DNA from: UBA2882 sp964619485
GTDB taxonomy: Bacteria > Bacillota > Clostridia > Lachnospirales > Lachnospiraceae
NCBI GenBank assembly: GCA_964619485.1
Contig: CAZUCI010000001.1
Location: 1-64,000 of the forward strand
DNA length: 64,000 nucleotides
Reading direction: 5' to 3'
Part shown: piece by piece, positions 26,504 to 35,427 of the stretch
Layout of the letters: each line of letters opens with the position of its first letter
Numbering within the stretch: the stretch's first letter is position 1
Made by a program: the position numbers and the translations under genes
The notes under the pieces: model-generated
The model's input: the letters and a program-made list of their open reading frames with translations, nothing else
What the model was told of the DNA's origin: nothing
Database searches by the model: none

Positions 26504-27424
26504 GTGAAAGAGAAAAAGAGAAAAAATGGCAAAGCCGGTAATTTTCTATATTCACAGACAACAGCACCATATGTATTTGCTCTGCCGTTTATATTGAGCT
26601 TTTTGATTTTTTGGATTTACCCATTATTCAGTACAGCCAAAATGAGCTTTCAGGATATTGGTGCTGTAAAAACAGAGTTTATCGGATTTGCAAACTATGT
26701 GAAGCTGCTGAAGGATACTGCTTTCCATACCGCAGTTTTGAACAGCTTTGAATATATGGTCCTGACTTTGGTATTACTGATTCCATTCCCATTACTGTTT
26801 GCAGTTCTGATGGACAGCAATCTTGTAAAGGCAAAAGGAATCTGGAAGGCAATGTTATACATTCCGGCATTAACATCTGTTGTTATTTCCGGTACCCTGT
26901 TCCGTCTGATGTTTTCCGAATATGGAACCGGTCAGATGAACGTAATCTTAAGTGCTCTGGGCTTTGCATCCATTAAATGGCTGAAAATCAAGGGTACAGG
27001 CTTATTTGCACTTCTGCTTCTGGCCTGCTGGAGATGGACCGGTGTCAACATGCTTTACTTCCTTTCCGGATTAAAGAGTATTGATAAGGAAATCTATGAA
27101 GCAGCAGAAATTGATGGTGCAAATTCCATACAGAAATTCCGCTATATTACCATTCCGCTTTTGAAACCAACTACCATATATGTACTTACCATTTCGGTAT
27201 ATGCAGGTCTTGCAATGTTCCTGGAAAGCTTCATGCTGTGGGCAGGCAATGCATCACCAAACAATATCGGACTTACCATTGTAGGCTATCTGTATCGTAG
27301 AGGAATTGAAAAGAATGACATGGGCTATGCGTCAGCGGTTGGTCTGGTTCTCCTTGTTATCGCACTGGCTATCAATATGGTTCAGCTGTCTGCGAACGGA
27401 ATCTTCAAAAAGGAGGAAAAATAG
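26504..27424 (+). CDS. ABC sugar transporter permease (AraP/MalF type)
   Basis: This 306-residue inner-membrane protein has six hydrophobic helices, the first at about 25-45. The ATPase-docking EAA loop reads EAAEIDGANSIQKFRYITIPLL, of which EAAEIDGA is diagnostic. GTG 26504 is chosen because AAGGAG lies 8 nt before it; ATG 26498 is too close to that RBS, and ATG 26480 has none. It pairs with the next permease, whose start follows the stop of this gene directly. It belongs to the carbohydrate uptake transporter-1 family, which shares an ATPase encoded elsewhere. Confidence 0.88.
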   Translation: MKEKKRKNGKAGNFLYSQTTAPYVFALPFILSFLIFWIYPLFSTAKMSFQDIGAVKTEFIGFANYVKLLKDTAFHTAVLNSFEYMVLTLVLLIPFPLLFAVLMDSNLVKAKGIWKAMLYIPALTSVVISGTLFRLMFSEYGTGQMNVILSALGFASIKWLKIKGTGLFALLLLACWRWTGVNMLYFLSGLKSIDKEIYEAAEIDGANSIQKFRYITIPLLKPTTIYVLTISVYAGLAMFLESFMLWAGNASPNNIGLTIVGYLYRRGIEKNDMGYASAVGLVLLVIALAINMVQLSANGIFKKEEK

Positions 27425-28291
27425 ATGAAAAAGAGCAAAAAAGTCGGTGGCACAAAAACCACAGTTCTCTCCATATTAAGTACACTGCTGTTTGGAGTGA
27501 TCAGCTTACTGATTATTTTCCCTATTTTTGCTGGTCTGGTTGCTTCCTTCCGTCCAGGAAGAGAGCTGATTCGTAAAGGTCTGAGTATTGATCTGGACAT
27601 TACAACCATGAACCTTGACAACTATATTTACCTGTTGAGCGGAAACGAAGACTCCATCAAGTATTTTACCTGGTTTAAAAACAGTCTGCTGTTGACCTTT
27701 ATCACAGTTGTGGCAACACTGATTATCTGCTTCTTTGTAGCATATGGATTATCCATGTATGAGTTCAAGCTGAAAAACTTCCTGTTTTTCCTGGTTATTG
27801 CAACCATGATGGTACCTTTTGAAATTTTGATGCTGCCACTGTATCAGGAAATTATTTCCTTAAAATTGATTGATTCCACCTGGGGCGTTATTCTGCCGGG
27901 ACTATGCAGTGCTTCCACAATCTTTTTCTTCAGGCAGTATATGCAGGGTCTTCCCAGAGAGCTGATGGACGCAGGACGAATCGACGGAGCCAACGAGTAT
28001 GTCATCTGTCTGCGCGTTATGCTTCCTATTACAAAGCCTGCATTTGCATCCATGGCAATCCTTTGTTCCATGGGTTCCTGGAATAACCTGTTGTGGCCAA
28101 TGCTTGTATACAGAAGCGCAAATAAATTCACACTCCCAATTGGTCTGAATACATTACTGACTCCATACGGAAACAACTATGATGTCCTGATTGCAGGTTC
28201 CATGTTCTCCATTATACCTGTGCTGATTGTTTTCTTATGCTTCCAGAGCTATTTCATCGACGGAATGACAGCGGGTGCTGTAAAGGGATAA
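27425..28291 (+). CDS. ABC sugar transporter permease (AraQ/MalG type)
   Basis: This 288-residue membrane protein has six helices and the EAA-loop motif ELMDAGRIDGANEYVICLR near residue 180, followed by MLPITKPAF. The sequence SFRPGRELI after the first helix is typical of the MalG branch. The RBS GGAGG lies within the end of the previous gene. It forms the heterodimeric pore with the upstream permease. Confidence 0.88.
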   Translation: MKKSKKVGGTKTTVLSILSTLLFGVISLLIIFPIFAGLVASFRPGRELIRKGLSIDLDITTMNLDNYIYLLSGNEDSIKYFTWFKNSLLLTFITVVATLIICFFVAYGLSMYEFKLKNFLFFLVIATMMVPFEILMLPLYQEIISLKLIDSTWGVILPGLCSASTIFFFRQYMQGLPRELMDAGRIDGANEYVICLRVMLPITKPAFASMAILCSMGSWNNLLWPMLVYRSANKFTLPIGLNTLLTPYGNNYDVLIAGSMFSIIPVLIVFLCFQSYFIDGMTAGAVKG

Positions 28292-28314
28292 AACATAGAA
28301 AAGGACAATCAAAG

Positions 28315-29280
28315 ATGGACAAAAAACTGCACTTTAACGAACCATGGATTTGCCAGAGGGCAGACCCATATGTGTATCGTCATACAGATGGCACTTACTA
28401 TTTTACAGCTTCTGTTCCTGCTTATGATGGCATTTGTTTAAGACATGCAGCCTCCCTGGAGGAGCTGCCTGATGCGCAGGAGGTAGAAGTGTGGCATAAG
28501 CATGAAAGCGGGCCCATGAGTATTCATATCTGGGCACCGGAATTACATTTTCTGGAAGGAAAGTGGTATCTCTATTATGCAGGAGGCGATAAGGATGATG
28601 TCTGGAACATCAGACCTTATGTGCTGGAGTGCACCGAAGCTGATCCCATGGCAGGGAGCTGGCATGAATTGGGCAAAATGCAGAGAGCAGATGAGGATGA
28701 GTTTTCCTTTGAAGCATTTTCACTGGATGGAACTGTATTTGAGAATCACGGAAATTACTATTATGTCTGGGCAGAGAAGGTTGGTGTTGGAAAACAGATT
28801 TCCAACCTGTATATTGCACAGATGGAATCACCAAATAAACTGAAAACGGTTCAGGTGCTTTTAACAACACCGGATTATGACTGGGAAAGAGTCGGCTTCT
28901 GGGTAAATGAAGGACCTGCCGTGATTAAGAGAAATGGCAAAATATATTTAACCTATTCCGCCAGCGAAACGGGCATCTGCTATTGCCTCGGGATGCTCTC
29001 AACAGATGAGAATGCCGACATGCTTGACCCGCTCTCCTGGAAAAAGGAACGCTTCCCTGTCTTAAAAACAGATGAGACAAAAGGAATTTACGGACCGGGT
29101 CATAATTCCTTTACCAAGGATGCTTGTGGAAATGACATTATGGTCTACCATGCCAGAAAAGAGGCAGAAATCGAGGGAGACCCGCTTTACAACCCCAATA
29201 GACATGCACAGCTGATGAAGGTCAGATGGGATGAAAATGACAGACCGGTATTTTCCTTTGACGATTCAGAAACTGTATAG
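28315..29280 (+). CDS. GH43 glycosidase, intracellular (alpha-L-arabinofuranosidase type)
   Basis: This 321-residue single-domain five-bladed beta-propeller has no signal peptide. Catalytic candidates are the general base Asp in RADPYVY, the modulating Asp in the following blade region, and the general acid Glu in VNEGPAVIK. IHIWAPELHF and YGPGHNSF are family-typical segments. The absence of a signal peptide places it in the cytoplasm, acting on imported arabino-oligosaccharides. Whether it is an exo-arabinofuranosidase or acts on xylo-oligosaccharides cannot be read from sequence; the GH51 and GH127 neighbours favour arabinose. ATG 28315 has the RBS AAAGGACA. Confidence 0.8.
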   Translation: MDKKLHFNEPWICQRADPYVYRHTDGTYYFTASVPAYDGICLRHAASLEELPDAQEVEVWHKHESGPMSIHIWAPELHFLEGKWYLYYAGGDKDDVWNIRPYVLECTEADPMAGSWHELGKMQRADEDEFSFEAFSLDGTVFENHGNYYYVWAEKVGVGKQISNLYIAQMESPNKLKTVQVLLTTPDYDWERVGFWVNEGPAVIKRNGKIYLTYSASETGICYCLGMLSTDENADMLDPLSWKKERFPVLKTDETKGIYGPGHNSFTKDACGNDIMVYHARKEAEIEGDPLYNPNRHAQLMKVRWDENDRPVFSFDDSETV

Positions 29281-29291
29281 AACTATTATAG

Positions 29292-29322
29292 AATCACCTG
29301 TACGTTTTCGCACAGGTGATTT
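29292..29322 (+). terminator. Intra-operon hairpin between GH43 and GH127
   Basis: AATCACCTGT pairs with ACAGGTGATT around a 10-nt loop. Only a short T-run follows, so it may act as a partial terminator or an RNA-stability element. Confidence 0.45.
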
Positions 29323-29384
29323 GTAACTAAAGTGGTATCAGAATTTGACCGGAGAAGGTAACACCGCATGCCAGGAGGCAGTAC

Positions 29385-31331
29385 ATGGAAAATATGAGAA
29401 AAGAAAAGCTTGATCTGATAAATTTAAAATCTATTTCAATCAACGATTATTTTTGGAATAAATATACGAAGCTTGTGACGAAAGAAATTATTCCCTATCA
29501 ATGGAAAGCACTCAATGATGAGATAGCCGATGCAGATTCCAGCCATTGCATCAGCAATTTTGAGATTGCAGCCGGGAGAAAAAAAGGAACCTATCATGGG
29601 GCTGTCTTTCAGGATACCGATGTGGCAAAATGGCTTGAGGCAGTGGCATATTCCCTGTCCTATCAGCCGGACCCGGTTTTGGAAAAAACGGCTGATGAGG
29701 TCATTGATTTAATAGGAAGTGCACAGCAGCCGGACGGATATCTGGACACTTTTTTTACTATCGAAGAGCCGGAACACAAGTTTACCAATCTGCGCGAGGG
29801 TCACGAGCTCTATACCGCAGGTCATATGATGGAGGCAGCGGTAGCCTATTACAAAACCACTGGAAAAGATACCTTTTTAAATATTATGAAGAAAAATGCA
29901 GATTTAATCTGCGAGGTATTCCATACAGACAGATATATACATGCAGTGCCGGGACACGAGGAAATTGAAATCGGTCTGATGAAGCTCTATGAAGTGACAG
30001 GTATGGAGAAATACAAGCAGATGGCAAAGGACTTTGTTGACCGAAGAGGCTGCGAACCAAATTATCTGATTACGGAGCATGAGCATGAGGACTGGATTGA
30101 TATTTTCAAGGATGTGAATCCCTTTGATCCCGATTATTCCCAGTGCAGGGAACCTGTCAGAATGCAGAAAAAGGCCACAGGACATGCGGTCCGCGCAGTG
30201 TATCTGTACTGTGCAATGGCTGACCTGGCCTACGCCTGCCGCGATGAGGGTCTGATGAAGGCCTGCGAGACTCTTTATGAAAACATGGTAAGCAGACAGA
30301 TGTATCTGACCGGAGGCATTGGAAGCTCCGGCGCCTATGAACGATTTACAACAGATTATGATCTGCCCAATGACAGTGGCTACGCAGAGAGCTGTGCATC
30401 CATTGGACTGGCGCTTTTTTGCAGAAGAATGGCGCAGATTACCGGGGATGCCAAATATATTGAAACCATGGAATGTGCGTTGATGAACACCGTTTTAGCG
30501 GGTATCGCCATGGATGGAAAGAGCTTTTTCTATGTAAATGTACTGGACGTATGGCCGGACAGATGTATGGACAGAACCTCCATGGCCCATGTGAAGCCTG
30601 TGAGACAAAAATGGTTTGGCTGTGCATGCTGCCCACCTAATATTGCCAGAACCCTGGCTTCCCTGGGTGAGTATATCTGCTTTACACATCAGAATGAGCT
30701 TTGGATTAACCTATACGCCTCCAGCTCCATGGAAACCAGTTGGAATGGGACACCGGTCCATGTGAAAATGGAAAGCCGGATGCCTTTTGCCGGGGAAGTG
30801 AAGCTTTCCGTTTCTGCCAGGGACACGACAGAAGGAGCGATAATGCTGCGTATACCGGAATATGTGGAAGCGGCAGAAATCACCCTGAATGGGAAAGCGA
30901 TACCGGTAAAAACAGAGCTGGGATATGTCAAAATACCGCTTTCCGGAATAGAAAATGAAATCACAATACATTTTGCAATTCCTGCCCATTTTGTATACGC
31001 CAATCCAAACGTCAGAGCGGATGTTGGCAAGGCAGCCATTGTAAAAGGACCGTTAGTATACTGTCTGGAAGAGACAGACAATGGCAGCAATCTGGCAGAG
31101 CTTTATCTGGATACAGAACAGCCGCTGGTTGAGACTGTGGATGAGGAGCTTTTGAAGGGAACCGTGGTAATCACAGCGAAGGGCTACAGACTCTGTAATC
31201 CGGGCTGGGATGAGAGCAGGCTTTATGGAAGCAAAAGGCCTGAGAAGAAGGAGACTGTTATGAAGTTTGTTCCCTATTGCTATTGGGGAAACAGACAGAC
31301 AGGAGAAATGAAAGTATGGGTAAACATATAA
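29385..31331 (+). CDS. GH127 beta-L-arabinofuranosidase
   Basis: This 648-residue intracellular enzyme is of the HypBA1 type (formerly DUF1680). An alpha/alpha barrel fills the first about 430 residues, followed by beta-sandwich domains. Visible family signatures are YHGAVFQDTDVAKWLEA, AQQPDGYLDTFF, the glutamate/histidine-rich EHEHEDW, GGIGSSGAYERF, YAESCASIG, and the zinc-cysteine site WFGCACCPPNIART. In HypBA1 one of these adjacent cysteines is the nucleophile and the others bind zinc. It would release L-arabinofuranose from beta-linked side chains such as those of extensin or rhamnogalacturonan-II. The RBS CAGGAGG supports ATG 29385. It overlaps the next gene by 16 nt. Confidence 0.9.
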   Translation: MENMRKEKLDLINLKSISINDYFWNKYTKLVTKEIIPYQWKALNDEIADADSSHCISNFEIAAGRKKGTYHGAVFQDTDVAKWLEAVAYSLSYQPDPVLEKTADEVIDLIGSAQQPDGYLDTFFTIEEPEHKFTNLREGHELYTAGHMMEAAVAYYKTTGKDTFLNIMKKNADLICEVFHTDRYIHAVPGHEEIEIGLMKLYEVTGMEKYKQMAKDFVDRRGCEPNYLITEHEHEDWIDIFKDVNPFDPDYSQCREPVRMQKKATGHAVRAVYLYCAMADLAYACRDEGLMKACETLYENMVSRQMYLTGGIGSSGAYERFTTDYDLPNDSGYAESCASIGLALFCRRMAQITGDAKYIETMECALMNTVLAGIAMDGKSFFYVNVLDVWPDRCMDRTSMAHVKPVRQKWFGCACCPPNIARTLASLGEYICFTHQNELWINLYASSSMETSWNGTPVHVKMESRMPFAGEVKLSVSARDTTEGAIMLRIPEYVEAAEITLNGKAIPVKTELGYVKIPLSGIENEITIHFAIPAHFVYANPNVRADVGKAAIVKGPLVYCLEETDNGSNLAELYLDTEQPLVETVDEELLKGTVVITAKGYRLCNPGWDESRLYGSKRPEKKETVMKFVPYCYWGNRQTGEMKVWVNI

Positions 31332-32869
31332 AAAAAATAGCAATACCTGCTGTCATTGTTTTGATAGCCTGTATTGCGGTAGGAGTCATTGCCTTGATAA
31401 CGAACAGAACAAAATCAGTAGATGAACATGAGCTGGCAAAGGAAGACATTGCCACAGGCTCAGCGGGAAGTCTTGCTTCCCTGCATGACCCTATGGTTTT
31501 AGTCACAGAGGAAAACGAGCTCTATATGTACGGAAGCCACATGACCATGGCATACGGCAAGGGATTGTCCGATTGGGAAATGCTGGCAGATGGTGTTCGC
31601 AATTCCAACCGCCTGTTTCAGGATCTGGTTGCAGCACCCTTTGATGCCTTTTCCTTTGTCGGAAAAAATACAGAAGGAGGCTATTCCGTATGGGCTCCCA
31701 CTGTAATCTATAATAAAGCAATGGAAAAGTATGTCATGTATTTTTGCACGACCTCTTCCTTTATTAAATCCAATATCTGTATTGCAACATCAGATACACC
31801 GGAAGGACCCTTTGTCTACCAGGATACCATTCTTTATTCCGGTTTTACCAAAAACGACGTGGATCAGACCGATTTCTACGAGGTGATGGGCGAGGATGTG
31901 AAGCTTTCCACCTATACAAAAAGCGGCACCTTTGTCAATGAGGACTGGCCAAACTGCATTGATCCTGCGGTTTTCTATGATGCAGACGGAAAAATGTGGA
32001 TGGTTTACGGCTCCTGGTCAGGGGGAATTTTCCTTCTGGAGGTAGATGAGGAGACCGGAGATGTGATTCATCCGGAGGGAGACCCGGAGAATGGCGTGGA
32101 CAAATATTATGGAAGAAGACTTGTGGGCGGAGGTCACCATGCAGTGGAGGGACCGTATATTCAGTATTGTCCGGAAAATGGCTACTACTACCTGCTTCTT
32201 TCCTACGGAGAGCTGACCAGCAATGGCGGCTATCAGATGAGGGAGTTCCGTTCCAGGAACGTGGAAGGCCCCTATGTGGATGCGGCAGGCAAGACGCTGG
32301 GCTATGATGCTGATTTTGAAAATTTTGGTGTAAAAATGGCAGGAAATTACACGCTGCCGAGCCTTGATGTGACCTATATGGCACCGGGCGGCCAGTCCTC
32401 CTTTACCACAGAGGATGGTAAAATGTACATGGTGTACCATCAGAGATTTGATGACAATGCAGAGAATCATCAGCCGAGAGTACATCAGCTCTTCATCTCC
32501 CAGGACGACTGGCTGGTGATGGCACCCTTTGAGACGGCGGGAGAGAGCCTTTCAGAGGATGGATATGAGATGGAGGATGTGTGTGGAACCTTCTACATGA
32601 TTAACCACGGTCTTGATATCAGTGCAAGTAAAAGAAAAATAAGAGAAGTAACTTTTTCCAGTAATGGAACCATAAGCGGTGACATCAGCGGAAGCTTCAC
32701 AGTGGAGGACGGAACAAACTATATCACAGTGACACTTGATGGAATTGCATATCAGGGAACACTGGTTGAAATGCCGGATGAGGCAGGAAACAGAACCCTG
32801 TGCTTCAGTGCAGTGGGAACCAATAATAAGACGCTTTGGGGCGTTCATTATATGCAAAAGGAGGACTAA
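31316..32869 (+). CDS. Membrane-anchored GH43 arabinanase/arabinofuranosidase
   Basis: This 517-residue protein has an N-terminal uncleaved-looking membrane helix (about residues 7-27), so the enzyme would face outward. The catalytic five-bladed propeller spans about 45-385, with the catalytic Asp in SLHDPMV, the modulating Asp in NCIDPAVFYD, and the acid Glu in HHAVEGPYIQYC. A C-terminal beta domain of about 100 residues follows, like the extra domain found in GH43 arabinan endo-1,5-alpha-L-arabinosidases. This is the only secreted enzyme of the cluster and would trim arabinan before uptake. The start lies within the GH127 gene, with AGGAG about 10 nt before it. Confidence 0.85.
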   Translation: MGKHIKKIAIPAVIVLIACIAVGVIALITNRTKSVDEHELAKEDIATGSAGSLASLHDPMVLVTEENELYMYGSHMTMAYGKGLSDWEMLADGVRNSNRLFQDLVAAPFDAFSFVGKNTEGGYSVWAPTVIYNKAMEKYVMYFCTTSSFIKSNICIATSDTPEGPFVYQDTILYSGFTKNDVDQTDFYEVMGEDVKLSTYTKSGTFVNEDWPNCIDPAVFYDADGKMWMVYGSWSGGIFLLEVDEETGDVIHPEGDPENGVDKYYGRRLVGGGHHAVEGPYIQYCPENGYYYLLLSYGELTSNGGYQMREFRSRNVEGPYVDAAGKTLGYDADFENFGVKMAGNYTLPSLDVTYMAPGGQSSFTTEDGKMYMVYHQRFDDNAENHQPRVHQLFISQDDWLVMAPFETAGESLSEDGYEMEDVCGTFYMINHGLDISASKRKIREVTFSSNGTISGDISGSFTVEDGTNYITVTLDGIAYQGTLVEMPDEAGNRTLCFSAVGTNNKTLWGVHYMQKED

Positions 32870-32874
32870 AAGGA

Positions 32875-34377
32875 ATGGTAAAATTAGTAATTAACGAGGA
32901 AGAAAAAAAGGGAAGAATTGAGCCTGAAATTTACGGACATTTCTCCGAGCATCTTGGAAGATGTATTTATGAGGGCCTGTATGTAGGCGAAAACTCAGAC
33001 ATTCCAAATGTCAATGGAATGAGAACAGATGTTGTTGAGGCGCTGAAGGCAATTGATATTCCTGTATTGCGCTGGCCAGGTGGATGCTTTGCTGATGAGT
33101 ATCACTGGATGGATGGTATTGGACCTAAAGAAAACAGAAAAAAGATGATCAATACCCATTGGGGCGGTGTTGTGGAAGACAACAGCTTCGGTACCCATGA
33201 ATTTATGGAATTATGCAGACAGCTTGGATGCAAAACCTATATCAACGGAAACCTTGGAAGCGGTACCGTTCAGGAAATGTCAGAATGGGTAGAGTATATG
33301 ACCTTTAAGGGTGTTTCCCCCATGGCGGATTTGAGAAAAGCCAATGGACATGAGGATGCATGGAAGGTGGATTTCTTTGGCGTAGGCAATGAAAACTGGG
33401 GCTGCGGCGGAAATATGACACCGGAGTTCTACGGCAATGAATACCGCAGATATCAGACCTATGTGAGAAATTATGACCCGGAAACACCAATCAAAAAGGT
33501 GTGCTGTGGTGCCAATGTAGATGATTATCACTGGACAGAGGGCGTTATGAAAACCTGTTATGACCATACGCCTGAGAATTTCCATGGCTTTATGGACTAT
33601 ATTTCCCTGCATTATTATGTACATCCGGAAGGCTGGGAAATCAAGGGAAGTGCCACAGATTTTGACGAAGAGGTATGGTACAAAACCCTGAAAAAGGCGC
33701 TTCACATGGACACACTGATTACAAGACACAGCGCTATTATCGACCAGTATGATCCGGAAAAGACAATCGGCTTAAGCGTTGATGAATGGGGAAACTGGTT
33801 CACAGTGGAGCCTGGCACAAACCCTGGCTTCTTATATCAGCAGAACACAGTCAGAGATGCACTGGTAGCAGGTATTACCCTGAATATTTTCAACAACCAC
33901 TGCGACAGAGTTAAGATGGCATGTCTGGCACAGATGGTCAATGTACTGCAGTCAGTTATTTTGACAGATGGTGAAAAGATGGTAAAGACACCAACCTACC
34001 ATGTATTCCATATGTATCGTCACCACCAGGCAGCCGATCTGCTGGCAGCAAGTCTGTCCGGCGCAGAGGAAATTGGTATCGGTGAGTGGAAGGTACCTGA
34101 GATTACACAGTCCGTATCACAGAAGGACGGTATCATCACCATCACCTTGAATCACCTGGGTACAGAGAGCGATAAGGAGTTGACGGTTCAGCTGTCAAAG
34201 GATAAGGACTACGAAGTAGTTGAAGCAAATATTGTAACCGGAAAAATGCAGGCATATAACGATTTTGACCAGCCATCAGTTGTGGAGGAGAAGACCTTTG
34301 AAGCCTATACACTTCAAAAGAACACCATGCAGATTACACTGCCTCCTTGCAGCGTTGTGGAAATTCGTTTAAAATAA
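32875..34377 (+). CDS. GH51 alpha-L-arabinofuranosidase
   Basis: This 500-residue cytoplasmic retaining glycosidase has a TIM barrel plus a C-terminal beta domain. The substrate-binding segment is RWPGGCFADEYHW. The acid/base Glu is in GVGNENWGCGG and the nucleophile Glu in LSVDEWGNWF. Length and motifs fit bacterial AbfA-type enzymes that finish the breakdown of arabino-oligosaccharides to L-arabinose. GGAGG lies about 10 nt before ATG 32875. The araA/B/D genes needed for the next steps are not in the window. Confidence 0.92.
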   Translation: MVKLVINEEEKKGRIEPEIYGHFSEHLGRCIYEGLYVGENSDIPNVNGMRTDVVEALKAIDIPVLRWPGGCFADEYHWMDGIGPKENRKKMINTHWGGVVEDNSFGTHEFMELCRQLGCKTYINGNLGSGTVQEMSEWVEYMTFKGVSPMADLRKANGHEDAWKVDFFGVGNENWGCGGNMTPEFYGNEYRRYQTYVRNYDPETPIKKVCCGANVDDYHWTEGVMKTCYDHTPENFHGFMDYISLHYYVHPEGWEIKGSATDFDEEVWYKTLKKALHMDTLITRHSAIIDQYDPEKTIGLSVDEWGNWFTVEPGTNPGFLYQQNTVRDALVAGITLNIFNNHCDRVKMACLAQMVNVLQSVILTDGEKMVKTPTYHVFHMYRHHQAADLLAASLSGAEEIGIGEWKVPEITQSVSQKDGIITITLNHLGTESDKELTVQLSKDKDYEVVEANIVTGKMQAYNDFDQPSVVEEKTFEAYTLQKNTMQITLPPCSVVEIRLK

Positions 34378-34455
34378 GAGATATTAGTCAGCAAGTAGTA
34401 TATGCAGGAAAATATATAAGAAATTGTGTAAGGAATCAGGCAAGGAGGAAAAGGG

Positions 34456-35094
34456 ATGTTTCGATATGATAACGGATTTTTTCAGTGGATCGGGAAAGCG
34501 GTCGATTACATATTTGCAAGCTTTCTGTGGCTGGTTTTCTGTATTCCCGTCGTGACCATCGGGGCATCGACAGCTGCGCTTTTTTATACGGTACATAAAT
34601 CCCTGAAGGGCGGCCGGGACTATGTGTTTCACAGCTTTTGGCATTCCTTTCGGGAGAATTTGAAATGTACCATACCGGGAAGCGTAGTTTATGTCCTTGT
34701 ATTCCTGTTCCTTGTATATGATAAGGCAATGTTTCTCTCTGTTTTGGAGCAGGGAAGCCAGCTGGGCTTTTTGTATTATGTATTCTATTTTCTCCAGCTC
34801 TATATTGTGGGTACCGCAATTGTCACCTTTGCATTTGCAGCAAGATTTACCTGTACTCCCACAGAAATGTTGAAAAAAGGGCTGCGTCTGTCCCTTGGAT
34901 ATTTTCCATGGACAGCGCTGATGATTCTTACCCTGGTAGTCTCCATCGTGATTGTCAGCTTTTCACCCATTTTCCTGTTTGTACTTCCCGCCCTTGATAC
35001 CTGGCTGTTTGACTGGATATTGGAGCGCATTTTCAGGAAAATCATGACACCGGAGCAGCTGGCAGAGGAATTGGAGCTTGAGGAAGGAAAATAA
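34456..35094 (+). CDS. DUF624 (YesL-family) membrane protein
   Basis: This 212-residue protein has four to five transmembrane helices and the family start IGKAVDYIFASFLWLVFCIPV, followed by TIGASTAALFYTV. YesL proteins are regularly encoded in plant-polysaccharide operons of Firmicutes, but their role is not known. RBS AAGGAGGAAAAGG precedes ATG 34456. It follows GH51 on the same strand and probably belongs to the same transcript. Confidence 0.85.
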   Translation: MFRYDNGFFQWIGKAVDYIFASFLWLVFCIPVVTIGASTAALFYTVHKSLKGGRDYVFHSFWHSFRENLKCTIPGSVVYVLVFLFLVYDKAMFLSVLEQGSQLGFLYYVFYFLQLYIVGTAIVTFAFAARFTCTPTEMLKKGLRLSLGYFPWTALMILTLVVSIVIVSFSPIFLFVLPALDTWLFDWILERIFRKIMTPEQLAEELELEEGK

Positions 35095-35098
35095 GCAG

Positions 35099-35341
35099 AT
35101 GGACAGAGTATGTACAAGATGTTTACTGCGTGATTTGGCAGAAAAGGACCAGGCAGAGCTGCAAAAGTATCTGCAGGTCATAAAGCAGCAGGATAAGGCA
35201 GACAGTGAGGTTTATGAGAAGCGTCTGCAGGTCTGCAGGCAATGTGAGCTTTTGCTGGACGCAACCTGTCAGGCATGCGGCTGCTATGTGGAGTTTCGCG
35301 CGGCAGTCAGGCATGGAAGGTGCCCTAAGAAAAAGTGGTAA
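35099..35341 (+). CDS. Small Cys-rich protein (DUF6171-like)
   Basis: This 80-residue protein has eight cysteines in pairs: CTRC near the N-terminus, CRQC, then CQACGC and a final GRCPKK. The pattern suggests one or two zinc sites separated by a charged helix. It resembles small Lachnospiraceae proteins grouped as DUF6171, an assignment made from memory of the motif order. ATG 35099 has AGGAAGG upstream and lies 4 nt after the DUF624 stop. The function is unknown; it may bind nucleic acid or a protein partner. Confidence 0.65.
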   Translation: MDRVCTRCLLRDLAEKDQAELQKYLQVIKQQDKADSEVYEKRLQVCRQCELLLDATCQACGCYVEFRAAVRHGRCPKKKW

Positions 35342-35355
35342 AAATAGATTTAACA

Positions 35356-35427
35356 TAAAGAAAGGGGCTGTTGCAAAATAGCTGAGTAAACATTAACTCA
35401 GTTATGGAGCAACAGCTCCTTTCTTTA
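35356..35427. terminator. Large bidirectional terminator between convergent genes
   Basis: AAAGAAAGGGGCTGTTGC pairs with GCAACAGCTCCTTTCTTT, with an inner stem GCTGAGT/ACTCAG. T/A-rich ends suit both directions. It ends the arabinan operon on the plus strand and overlaps the stop codon of the regulator on the minus strand. Confidence 0.8.
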
